64,000 nt of DNA from CAVXFS01 sp963761115 (GTDB taxonomy: Bacteria > Pseudomonadota > Gammaproteobacteria > Burkholderiales > Gallionellaceae): the NCBI GenBank assembly GCA_963761115.1, contig CAVXFS010000005.1, positions 620,001-684,000 on the forward strand, written 5' to 3'. The position numbers and the translations under genes were made by a program. This document shows, piece by piece, positions 37,821 to 46,302 of the stretch. Positions within the stretch are counted from its first letter, which is position 1. Every line of letters starts with the position of its first letter. The notes below the pieces were generated by a model. That model did not search any database. It worked only from the letters and a program-made list of their open reading frames with translations, and was not told the DNA's origin.

Positions 37821-37839
37821 AGGCGATCACGGATCGCCT
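37821..37839. other. Perfect 8-bp hairpin downstream of the transglycosylase gene
   Basis: AGGCGATC-ACG-GATCGCCT forms a perfect stem with a three-base loop 53 bases after the stop codon. No T-run follows on either strand, so it is not a standard intrinsic terminator. It may stabilise the mRNA 3' end. Confidence 0.4.
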
Positions 37840-37967
37840 GAGCTGACGCCACGCAAACTTTCAGCCGCAGCAATTCTTCCGCTCGGGAACCCGGACATGA
37901 TTTGGCTTTCAATATGACGAGAAATGTGGAAAAATCGGGTCATCAGATAAATTAACAGGTGACGGAA

Positions 37968-38492
37968 ATGGTTGACCGCGATGGGTATCGTCCCAATGTC
38001 GGTATCATTATCATTAACGCCCAAAACCAGGTTTTCTGGGGCAAACGCGTCAAACAGGATTCATGGCAATTCCCGCAAGGCGGGATACAGCATGGCGAGA
38101 CACCGGAGCAGGCCATGTACCGAGAATTGCATGAAGAAGTCGGCCTGCAGCCTTGCCATGTCCAGATACTTGGTCGTACCCGCGAATGGATGCGTTATGA
38201 GGTGCCGCAGAATTGGGTTAAGCGTGAATATCGAGGCAGTTACAAGGGGCAAAAGCAAATCTGGTTCTTGCTGAGGCTGGTGGGGCGCGACTGCGATGTT
38301 AGCCTGCGCGCCTCGGATCACCCCGAGTTCGATGCCTGGCGCTGGAACAAATACTGGATCGAGATGGAAAGCGTGATCGAATTCAAGCGTGGTGTCTATC
38401 GACTGGCGCTGAATGAGTTGGCGCGTTTCCTGCCGGCCATACGAAGCATGAGACGCAATCTGGCGCAGCGGCATTTGTCAGGCAGCCATTAG
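37968..38492 (+). CDS. rppH: RNA pyrophosphohydrolase
   Basis: A 174-residue Nudix hydrolase that removes pyrophosphate from 5' ends of mRNA and triggers decay. The sequence begins MVDRDGYRPNVGIIIIN, has WQFPQGGIQHGETPEQAMYR and the catalytic RELHEEVGL, and the family-specific LRLVGRDCDVSL. ATG 37968 with AGGTGACGGAA upstream is chosen over a GTG nine bases earlier. Confidence 0.96.
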   Translation: MVDRDGYRPNVGIIIINAQNQVFWGKRVKQDSWQFPQGGIQHGETPEQAMYRELHEEVGLQPCHVQILGRTREWMRYEVPQNWVKREYRGSYKGQKQIWFLLRLVGRDCDVSLRASDHPEFDAWRWNKYWIEMESVIEFKRGVYRLALNELARFLPAIRSMRRNLAQRHLSGSH

Positions 38493-38820
38493 GCAGCATT
38501 ATTGGTTGTATTGCGCCTGCCGCACCGGCGTTGATCATATCTGGCAGCCGCCATCCGAACTGATTGCAGCGCCTGATTCAATTCCCCGTTTTTGGCCAGT
38601 ATTGAAATGTCAGGATCGGTGTTCTGGCAGCCGCAAGCGCATCCCGGTGTTCTGCCGGATGTATTGATGAAGCATTTATCGATGCCGGGAAAGTTAGGGG
38701 GATCATCCATGCGACACCTGGCATATTGCTTTGGCGGGAATTACCGGCAACATTTTGGCGCATCGATAACTTCGCAATGCTGAATTCCTGCAGGCAACAA
38801 TTTCAACGCACCTGACATAC
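38493..38820. other. Intergenic region, no gene seen
   Basis: This stretch lies between rppH and the glycosyltransferase gene on the plus strand. No ORF with a ribosome site, RNA structure or repeat was recognised. Confidence 0.5.
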
Positions 38821-40200
38821 ATGGCATTGCCCAAAGTACTGTTTTCCACCCATTCCCCGCCGAATTACATTCCGCCTCTGGCCTTGTCCGGGCAGCAGAT
38901 AGTTGTCGGTCCAAAGTACCCTGATGTCGTGGATCCGGGCGGGCAAACGCGATCGATAAAATGCCAGCGTGAATTCGATGTCGCGGCGCTCGTTCGGTCA
39001 CTGCCCGGGGATCAGCAACCGGAGCTGTTTGTCGCACTGATCGACAGCTATCTGGAATGCGTGCCGCAAAACCTGGATGCCCTGTCTTGCAGAAAGATAT
39101 TGGTTATCGCGGACACACATCACGGCCGTGCCCCACTCAGCAATTTGCTGGCATATTGTGCTACCGAGCGCTATGACCGCTTCGTCTTGACCCATGATCC
39201 TCACCACTTGCACTGGTTTGCCGAGGCCGGGGTGTCGCCGGTTGCGCTGCAATTGAATCTGAATGTACGCGACTATCCGTTTTCGTTAAATTCCCTGCGG
39301 CAGCCTGCACTGATCTTCGTGGGACTGTACAAGCATCATCCGCGGCGGGTGAGGTTGCTCAATGCGCTTGTACAGGCGGGGATTCCGGTTCCACTTGTGG
39401 AAATCCTGCCCGAGCAGGCTGCGAAACTGTTTGCAAAGACCCAGCTGACCTTTAATTGCAGCTTGAATGGTGACCTGAACATGCGCGTATTCGAAGTACT
39501 GTCCGCAGGAGGATGCCTGCTGACGGATCGCCTGTCGCCGGCAGCAGGATTGGAAGATTTATTCACCGATGGTCGCGATCTGATTCTGTACGACGACGAG
39601 CAAGACCTGATAGAAAAGGCCCGCTACTACCTGGCCAACCCTGAACTGTGCCTGCGCATTGCCATGAGCGGACACCAGCGCTACATGGACACCATGGCAG
39701 AACCAATGCGCCGGCAACGTTTCCTGCAATTCGCTCTCGGGGACGAGGCTGCTGCGCTGGAATCGGCAGCTCGCGATCAGGGCAGGGATATGCGCTCCCG
39801 GCGCCGGGGCAGTCGCTTGGCATTGCGGCGCCGAGTCATGGCGTATCAGCGCATACAGGAGTTGCAAAGAATAGAGGCCATAGACCGCGTGTGCTGTACT
39901 CCTGCGATTGACGACGACTACATTGAAGACTTGAGCGACCTGCATCGCCTGAGCGTCGATCGACAGGTTGCGGATGGCCGCAGGACATGCCTGCTGACAA
40001 CGGCAGCGGAACTTGGACAAATATTGTCAAAGGGTTCGCCTCCCCCCGCAGATTTTCTATTGGTGGTGGATGCCGATGCCGATCCGGGATTTCATTTTGC
40101 AGATTTACGGCGCTTTGGCTACGCCAATATGCCGGGCATCCGGGAAGATAGCGGCAGGCTGTATCGGGCTGCAAGCACCAAGCCTCCCCAGACCCTTTGA
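38821..40200 (+). CDS. Glycosyltransferase-like protein (CgeB/GT1 type)
   Basis: A 459-residue cytoplasmic protein. Residues about 225-300 carry the CgeB-like GT1 signature: FAKTQLTFNCSLNGDLNMRV, FEVLSAGGCLLTDRLS and LILYDDEQDLIEKARYYLAN. The N-terminal half has a Rossmann-like pattern (LFVALIDSYLE, KILVIADTHHG). The last 150 residues are Arg-rich and not assigned. Such enzymes often act in polysaccharide or flagellin modification. It stands alone between rppH and ppx. Confidence 0.75.
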   Translation: MALPKVLFSTHSPPNYIPPLALSGQQIVVGPKYPDVVDPGGQTRSIKCQREFDVAALVRSLPGDQQPELFVALIDSYLECVPQNLDALSCRKILVIADTHHGRAPLSNLLAYCATERYDRFVLTHDPHHLHWFAEAGVSPVALQLNLNVRDYPFSLNSLRQPALIFVGLYKHHPRRVRLLNALVQAGIPVPLVEILPEQAAKLFAKTQLTFNCSLNGDLNMRVFEVLSAGGCLLTDRLSPAAGLEDLFTDGRDLILYDDEQDLIEKARYYLANPELCLRIAMSGHQRYMDTMAEPMRRQRFLQFALGDEAAALESAARDQGRDMRSRRRGSRLALRRRVMAYQRIQELQRIEAIDRVCCTPAIDDDYIEDLSDLHRLSVDRQVADGRRTCLLTTAAELGQILSKGSPPPADFLLVVDADADPGFHFADLRRFGYANMPGIREDSGRLYRAASTKPPQTL

Positions 40201-40292
40201 CACGATTGCATTTATACGCCGGGGAAAATCAACGCAAGCTGCTGCCTGGATGTATTGAATATCATTGCGGGAGCAGTCTGAATCCAGGCGGC

Positions 40293-41771
40293 TTATTCGT
40301 TTTGCAGGCGCAGGCTTACGCCAAGTTCCTTCCATTGCCTGACTTCATCATGCAGCACCGTATCGGTTAGCGGATTCTTTTCCAGCCAGTCCTGCGGCAA
40401 CACCAGCCGGAACTTTCCTCCACTGAGGCTCGCATTCATGGTCGGCAGCTCCAGGTCCCTGCGGTTGCGGCAGAACAGCGCTGCCAGCCGTAACGACATG
40501 ATCAGCACTGCTTCTTCAGGCGTTTCGAACATCCCGCGCAATTTTTTCAGTTTGCCCCGGTGTGCCAGGGCCAGCAGGCTCAGTTCGTCCTGTTCCTTTT
40601 TCGAGAACCCGGGCATGTCGGCATTCTTGAGGATGTAAGCGGTATGCTTGTGGTAGCTGTTGTGGGCGACACTGATGCCGATCTCGTGCAGGCTGGCGGC
40701 CCAGCCAAGGATGCGCAGCGCATCCTCGTTGTCCTGCTTGCCCAGGAACTGCCGGGCCAGATTATCTGCCAGATGCGTCACCCGCTTTGCCTGGGGCGTG
40801 GCGACATGATATCGCTTCATGAATTGCTGCACCGTGACATCGCGCATGTCATTGTGCTGGAAACGCCCGAGCAGGTCGTACAACACGCCTTCGCGCAGCG
40901 CGCCGGCCGCCGGCTGCATCTGGTCTATGCCAAATTCACAGAATGCCGCATACATGATGGCAAATCCGCCCGGCAACACAGCAACGCGATCCGGCTTCAT
41001 GCCTTGCAGGTCGACTTTGCTCATGTCGCCGACCTTCAGCAGGTAAGCGCGTAATTTCTCCATGCCTGACCGGGTGATGCCGCCGTTGCTGTAACCATTC
41101 ATCTCCAGCAGATCGCAAATCACTCGCGCGGTGCCGGACGATCCGAACGCCTGCTCCCAGTTAGCGCTGGAAAATTCATGGGTGATGGCTTGCAATTCGT
41201 TGAGTGCTGCAAGTTCAGCCTGCTTGAGGCTGGCTTTGGTGATGATACCTTTCGGAAAGTAAAGCTGGCTGAAACTGACACAACCCATGAACAGGCTTTC
41301 CATCTCGGCTGGATCAAGACCGCTGCCGATGATGAATTCGGTCGAGCCGCCGCCGATATCGATAACCAGCCGCCGCTTGTCAGAAGGCGGCAAACCGTGG
41401 GCAACGCCCAGATAGATCAGGCGCGCTTCCTCGCGGCCGGCAATAACCTCAATGGGAAAGCCAAGGGCTGCCTCGGCCTGGTGCAGGAACTCTTCGCCAT
41501 TTTTTGCCACCCGCAGCGCATTCGTGCCAACCGCACGCACCGACTCGCGCGGCAAACCCCGCAAGCGTTCGCCAAAACGTTGCAGGCAGACTATGGCGCG
41601 CTGTTGCGCTTCCGTGCCCAGGTTGCCGTCGGCAGTCAGTCCTGCGGCAAGCCGCACCGGTTCGCGCAGGCTGTCGAGCATGTACAACTGGTCATTTTCC
41701 TCGACACGGGCGAATTGCATGCGGAAACTGTTCGAGCCGAGATCGACTGCGGCAAGGATGTGATATTTCAC
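40293..41771 (-). CDS. ppx: Exopolyphosphatase
   Basis: A 492-residue Ppx/GppA enzyme hydrolysing inorganic polyphosphate (or pppGpp). ASKHA-fold motifs include AAVDLGSNSFRMQFARVEE at the start, NALRVAKNGEEFL, and VIDIGGGSTEFIIG. A C-terminal HD-like helical region (HEIGISVAHNSYHKHTAYIL) follows. Its ATG overlaps the phoU stop, placing it in a phoU-ppx operon. Confidence 0.96.
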   Translation of the reverse strand: MKYHILAAVDLGSNSFRMQFARVEENDQLYMLDSLREPVRLAAGLTADGNLGTEAQQRAIVCLQRFGERLRGLPRESVRAVGTNALRVAKNGEEFLHQAEAALGFPIEVIAGREEARLIYLGVAHGLPPSDKRRLVIDIGGGSTEFIIGSGLDPAEMESLFMGCVSFSQLYFPKGIITKASLKQAELAALNELQAITHEFSSANWEQAFGSSGTARVICDLLEMNGYSNGGITRSGMEKLRAYLLKVGDMSKVDLQGMKPDRVAVLPGGFAIMYAAFCEFGIDQMQPAAGALREGVLYDLLGRFQHNDMRDVTVQQFMKRYHVATPQAKRVTHLADNLARQFLGKQDNEDALRILGWAASLHEIGISVAHNSYHKHTAYILKNADMPGFSKKEQDELSLLALAHRGKLKKLRGMFETPEEAVLIMSLRLAALFCRNRRDLELPTMNASLSGGKFRLVLPQDWLEKNPLTDTVLHDEVRQWKELGVSLRLQNE

Positions 41772-42481
41772 TTATCCTCTTGCGCCTCGCGCTCGATCTC
41801 CTCCACGGTGACGTGGCGCACATCGCGTCCCTTGACCATGTACACCACGTATTCGGACATGTTCTTGGCGTGGTCGCCGATGCGCTCGATCGCCTTGGCG
41901 ACGAACAGGATCTCCAGCGCAGTGGAGATGGTGCGCGGGTCTTCCATCATGAAGGTGATCAGGTAGCGCATGATGGTGCGGAATTCCTCATCCACCAGTT
42001 CGTCCTGGCGCACCACTTGCGCGGCAGTGGACAGGTCCAGGCGTGCGAATGCATCCAGTGATTTGCGCAGCATGTCCAGCGCCAGCTCGGCCGCATGCTT
42101 GATCTCGTTGTAGCGCGGCAGGATAAGGCGCTCCTTTTGCGACAGCAGTTTTGCCATGCGCCCGATCTTTTCCGCCTCGTCGCCGATACGCTCGAGGTCG
42201 GTAATGGTCTTGATCACCGTCATCACCATGCGCAGGTCGCCGGCTGCCGGCTGTCGCCGCGCGATGATCTGGTTGCAGCTTTCATCGATATCGACTTCCA
42301 TTGCGTTGACGCGATGGTCATCCGCGATCACCCGGTTCATCAGGGCGACATCCCCGTTTACCAGCGCCTCGACAGCAAGGCGGACCTGGCTCTCGACCAG
42401 CCCGCCCATTTGCAGAACGAGCGCGCGCACCGTCTCGAGTTCGGCATCAAATTGTCTGGAAGTATGTTCGCTACCGGCCAT
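41768..42481 (-). CDS. phoU: PhoU phosphate-signalling protein
   Basis: A 237-residue helical-bundle protein with two PhoU repeats (residues about 20-110 and 125-215). Signature parts are ITDLERIGDEAEKIGRMA and AKAIERIGDHAKNMSEYVVY, which bind metal through their acidic residues. PhoU links the Pst transporter to PhoR and represses the Pho response. Here it is coupled to ppx with no pst genes in the window. Confidence 0.97.
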   Translation of the reverse strand: MAGSEHTSRQFDAELETVRALVLQMGGLVESQVRLAVEALVNGDVALMNRVIADDHRVNAMEVDIDESCNQIIARRQPAAGDLRMVMTVIKTITDLERIGDEAEKIGRMAKLLSQKERLILPRYNEIKHAAELALDMLRKSLDAFARLDLSTAAQVVRQDELVDEEFRTIMRYLITFMMEDPRTISTALEILFVAKAIERIGDHAKNMSEYVVYMVKGRDVRHVTVEEIEREAQEDK

Positions 42482-42552
42482 GGTGTGGGTCCTTGATGTT
42501 GGGTAATCGCTGACGGTTAATGATACCCGTCTGCCGTGACATTATTGTTACT

Positions 42553-43218
42553 TCATGCCGTGATCGTTTGCACGCCGCCGGCCGTGCCGAGCAACAGCAC
42601 ATCCGCCGGGCGCCGGGCGAACAGGCCATTGGTCACCACGCCTGCGATGTGGTCCAGCGTGGTTTCCAGTTCCACCGGATTGAGGATGGTGAGGCCGCGA
42701 ATATCAAGGATCAGGTTGCCGTTGTCGGTAGTGAAGCCTTCGCGCAATTCCGGCTGCCCGCCCAGCTTGACCAGTTCGCGCGCCACATAGCTGCGCGCCA
42801 TCGGGATGACTTCTATCGGCAGGGGAAAGTCGCCGAGCACATCCACCAGTTTGCTGGCGTCACACAGGCAGACGAATTTTTTGCTCGCCGCCGCCACGAT
42901 CTTCTCGCGCGTCAGTGCGCCGCCGCCGCCCTTGACCATGTGCAGGTGGCGGGTGATCTCGTCCGCGCCGTCCACATACACGGGCAGGTCGCCCGATTCG
43001 TTCAGGGCAACCACTTCGATGCCGTGATCCTTCAGGCGTTTGGCGGAAGCTTCGGAACTGGCTACCGCGCCGCGGATGCGATGCTTGATCTTCGCCAGCT
43101 CGTCGATGAAAAAGTTTGCTGTTGAACCCGTGCCGACGCCCACGTAGCAATCTGCCGGTACATGTGCAATGGCTGCCTGCGCGACCGCGCGTTTCATTTC
43201 GTCTTGAGTCATGCTCAT
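42553..43218 (-). CDS. rpiA: Ribose-5-phosphate isomerase A
   Basis: A 221-residue RpiA interconverting ribose-5- and ribulose-5-phosphate. Conserved parts are YVGVGTGSTANFFIDEL, VYVDGADEI and KGGGGALTREKIVA, then DNGNLILDI. The start at 43218 (MSMTQDEMK) has AGGAC upstream; a longer frame to 43248 lacks family similarity. Fits with zwf and tal for the pentose phosphate route. Confidence 0.97.
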   Translation of the reverse strand: MSMTQDEMKRAVAQAAIAHVPADCYVGVGTGSTANFFIDELAKIKHRIRGAVASSEASAKRLKDHGIEVVALNESGDLPVYVDGADEITRHLHMVKGGGGALTREKIVAAASKKFVCLCDASKLVDVLGDFPLPIEVIPMARSYVARELVKLGGQPELREGFTTDNGNLILDIRGLTILNPVELETTLDHIAGVVTNGLFARRPADVLLLGTAGGVQTITA

Positions 43219-43377
43219 AAAGTCGTCCTGTTCGATATCTTCATACACGGTGGATTATTGCAGGAATCAGGTTATTTAGGAACTACCAGGAGCGATTCAG
43301 TCGAACTGTGTGACTTGCGATCGGGGTCGATGCGAAGAGCGATGCCGCCATATCCTGTGCAGGCAGAAAACCGGAAA

Positions 43378-44982
43378 TTAGAAGCCGTCCTCATATCTGG
43401 CGGTGATCGGATAGCGCCAATCCTTGCCGAAGCTGCGGTCGGTGATGCGCACGCCAACCGGCGCCTGGCGGCGCTTGTATTCGTTGATGCGGATCAGTTT
43501 GACCACACGGCGTACATCCGCTTCGGCATAACCGCGCGCGATGATTACTGCGATGGGCAGGTTCTGTTCCACATAGCAGGCCATGATGCCGTCGAGCACG
43601 TCGTAGGGCGGCAGGTTGTCCTGGTCGGTCTGCTCCGGCCTCAGTTCTGCGCTGGGCGGGCGCGTGATGATGCGCTCCGGTATCACCCGGCCCAGGCGGT
43701 TGCGGTAACTGGCGAGCCGGTACACCCAGGTCTTGCTGACGTCCTTGAGCACTGCGAAGCCGCCGGCCATGTCGCCATACAGCGTGCTGTATCCGACCGT
43801 CATTTCCGACTTGTTGCCGGTGGTCAGCACCAGCGCGCCGGTCTTGTTGGACAGGGCCATCAGCAGGTTGCCGCGGATGCGCGCCTGGATATTCTCTTCG
43901 CTGGCATCCTGCGGCAGTCCGGCGAACTGCTCGCTCAGCGTGGCCAGATAGGCGTCGAACACCGGCTTGATATCCAGCACCTCGTAGCGCACGCCGAGGA
44001 TGGCTGCCATCTCCTGCGCATCGTCGAGGCTGATGCGGGCAGTGTAAGGGGAGGGCATCATCACAGCGCGCACCTTGTCCGCGCCCAGCGCATCCACCGC
44101 AATCGCCAGCGTCAGTGCCGAATCGATGCCGCCAGACAGACCCAGCAACACGCCGGGGAAATGGTTCTTGCCGATGTAGTCCTGCACCCCGAGACACAAT
44201 GCGCGATAGATGTTTTCCTCCTGCATGGCGGCAGGGGTCTTTGCGCCCGGCACCAGCTTGCCGTGGCGAATCTCCACCATGCCGAGCGATTCCTCGAACA
44301 AGGGGAATTGGTGGGTCAAGTCGCCGTGCGCATCCATGGCAAAAGAGCCGCCGTCGAACACCAGTTCATCCTGCCCGCCGACCATGTTGGCATACACCAC
44401 TGCCAGCCCGGTCTCGCTGATGCGGTCGCGGATCACTTCGTAGCGCGACAATTGCTTGTCAAGGTGGTAGGGCGAGGCATTCAGCACCAGCAGCACTTGC
44501 GCACCGGCAGCACGTGCCATCTGTGCGGCGTTCTTTCCCCAGACATCGGCGCAGATGTTGATGGCGAAACGAATGCCGCCGAGCTCGAACAGGCAGGATT
44601 GCGTGCCTTGCGAGAAATAGCGTTCTTCATCGAATACGCTGTAATTGGGCAATCTTTGCTTGAGGTAGGTGGCAACGATCTCCCCGTCCTGTAACAGGGA
44701 AGCGGCGTTAAAGTAATTTTCACCCACCTGATGCGGGTGGCCCACCACTACGCCGATGCCATGTACCTGGCGTGCCAGATCGTGCAGCTCACGCCGGCAG
44801 GAAACGTAAAACCCGGGACGCAGCAGCAAGTCTTCCGGCGGGTAACCGCACAGGCCCAACTCCGGTGAAAGCAGCAGCGCTGCGCCTTGCTGTTTGGCGC
44901 GTTCGGCACAGGCGAGGATCTTGCCGGCATTTCCAGCAAGATCGCCGAGCAGGCAATTGATTTGGGCTATGGCGAGTTGCAT
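43378..44982 (-). CDS. nadE: Glutamine-dependent NAD+ synthetase
   Basis: A 534-residue two-domain enzyme. The N-terminal nitrilase-type glutaminase has LLLSPELGLCGYPPEDLL and the catalytic Cys region FAINICADVWGK. The C-terminal NAD synthetase has the PP-loop VLLGLSGGIDSALTLAIAVD and LVLTTGNKSEMTVGYSTLYG. It makes NAD+ from deamido-NAD, ATP and glutamine. Length is normal for the long form. Confidence 0.97.
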   Translation of the reverse strand: MQLAIAQINCLLGDLAGNAGKILACAERAKQQGAALLLSPELGLCGYPPEDLLLRPGFYVSCRRELHDLARQVHGIGVVVGHPHQVGENYFNAASLLQDGEIVATYLKQRLPNYSVFDEERYFSQGTQSCLFELGGIRFAINICADVWGKNAAQMARAAGAQVLLVLNASPYHLDKQLSRYEVIRDRISETGLAVVYANMVGGQDELVFDGGSFAMDAHGDLTHQFPLFEESLGMVEIRHGKLVPGAKTPAAMQEENIYRALCLGVQDYIGKNHFPGVLLGLSGGIDSALTLAIAVDALGADKVRAVMMPSPYTARISLDDAQEMAAILGVRYEVLDIKPVFDAYLATLSEQFAGLPQDASEENIQARIRGNLLMALSNKTGALVLTTGNKSEMTVGYSTLYGDMAGGFAVLKDVSKTWVYRLASYRNRLGRVIPERIITRPPSAELRPEQTDQDNLPPYDVLDGIMACYVEQNLPIAVIIARGYAEADVRRVVKLIRINEYKRRQAPVGVRITDRSFGKDWRYPITARYEDGF

Positions 44983-45281
44983 ACGATAGTGACGGTAATT
45001 TTATCTTTCTGGACAGGTAACCAGATCGCCTGGCGGACGGGTGTTCAAGGCCGGGCTCGGTCATGATGATAACCGGAATATTAACCGGCATCGCCCGGAC
45101 TAACAATGAACTGTGTAGCTGCTAAGGATCGCAATCCCGCAGACAAGGCGGTAGCTGCCGGAGTCCTTGTTCCTGCACTGGCCATTAGAATGGTTGCATA
45201 TGCGGATGAATTGGAATTTAATGAAGCATATGCAGTCCCATCAAGGTGCCTGATGCAATCACACTGACGACTCAATCTGAT

Positions 45282-46181
45282 ATGGACGAAAGAGTTTTAC
45301 AGTTGTTGAATGGACAAAAGTCGCAGTATCCCCATGCGCTTGAGCAGCAATTTGCCCGTATCCTGAACAAAATAATCGAATTGTGGAATACACCCCAAAT
45401 AGAATCCTATTTTCACGATTTGATGATGGACACTCGCGGTGGCACGCGGCAGGGATTCCCGCCGCAAGTGGCGAGCGACATCTTCAATCTGAGCAGAATG
45501 TACGACCTCCAGAAAAGCGAAAAAATCAAGCCCAAACAGGTTGAAGCCTGGGAAGACGTTCTCGAGCGCAGCAAGCAGGAAGCCGAGCAGAAAGGCTATA
45601 CCGCAATCCCTGCCGACTTCATGAAGCACGTCGAAAGCGGCAACGCAGAGTTGGTGCAAAAATCCCTGGGTGAAGGCGTGGACCTGGAATCCCGCGACGA
45701 GCGTCACTGGACGCCGTTGATGATCTCCTCATTCAACGGCAACGAAAAACTGGCCTTGATCCTGATCTGCAAGGGTGCCAATGTTCATGTCAGGGATCGC
45801 ACCGGTTATACGCCCTTGCACTGGACCTCCTACAATGGCTTCGACAAAGTGGTTGAAATGCTTATTCGCGGGGGGGCGGATGTCAATGCGCGGAGCAATT
45901 TCGGCTGGACCCCCCTGATCCAGGCTGCTACCAGGGGGCACATGGTCGTGGTGATGAGACTGATTGCCGGTGGGGCAGATGTCAATGCGGTCAGCGACGA
46001 CGGCTGGACCGCTTTGCATAAAGCTGCGATCAATGGCCATGAACCGATAGTCAAATTCCTGCTCAGCAAGGGCGCCGATGCCGGCATCCAGTATACCGAC
46101 GGCAGTACGGCGCTCACGTTTGCCATGAAGAACAATCATTCCGGCATTGCCGAGTTGCTGAAATCGTTCAACAAGGAATAA
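45282..46181 (+). CDS. Ankyrin-repeat protein
   Basis: A 299-residue cytoplasmic protein. The N-terminal 115 residues form a helical domain (ILNKIIELWNTPQIESYFHD, FPPQVASDIFNLSRMY) that I cannot assign. Then come about five ankyrin repeats, for example TGYTPLHWTSYNGFDKVVEM and DGWTALHKAAINGHEPIVKF. It probably mediates protein binding. ATG 45282 is chosen; an in-frame GTG at 45246 is an alternative. The 299 bases upstream hold no visible gene. It converges with the cyclase gene across a double hairpin. Confidence 0.85.
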   Translation: MDERVLQLLNGQKSQYPHALEQQFARILNKIIELWNTPQIESYFHDLMMDTRGGTRQGFPPQVASDIFNLSRMYDLQKSEKIKPKQVEAWEDVLERSKQEAEQKGYTAIPADFMKHVESGNAELVQKSLGEGVDLESRDERHWTPLMISSFNGNEKLALILICKGANVHVRDRTGYTPLHWTSYNGFDKVVEMLIRGGADVNARSNFGWTPLIQAATRGHMVVVMRLIAGGADVNAVSDDGWTALHKAAINGHEPIVKFLLSKGADAGIQYTDGSTALTFAMKNNHSGIAELLKSFNKE

Positions 46182-46213
46182 CGGGATTTTTTCCTGGCTT
46201 CGAGCAGCAAGTT

Positions 46214-46289
46214 GTGGGTTGGGCTGACGAAGGAAGCCCAACAAGGCGCTGCGGGAGATCGTTGGGCTTCGCGCCTCAACCCAACCTGC
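46214..46289. repeat. GGTTGGGCTGA...CCCAACC palindromic pair between convergent genes
   Basis: GGTTGGGCT and AGCCCAAC pair in the first half, and GTTGGGCTTCG and CAACCCAACC in the second. The outer ends also pair with one another. It lies between two convergent genes and could act as a bidirectional terminator. A related element lies at 52255-52332 and a half copy at 61163-61177. Confidence 0.7.
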
Positions 46290-46302
46290 AGCGGCACCCG
46301 GT

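Noticed and set aside
43162..44694. Long plus-strand ORF opposite nadE
   Set aside because: Antisense to a complete NadE; no ribosome site or family features.
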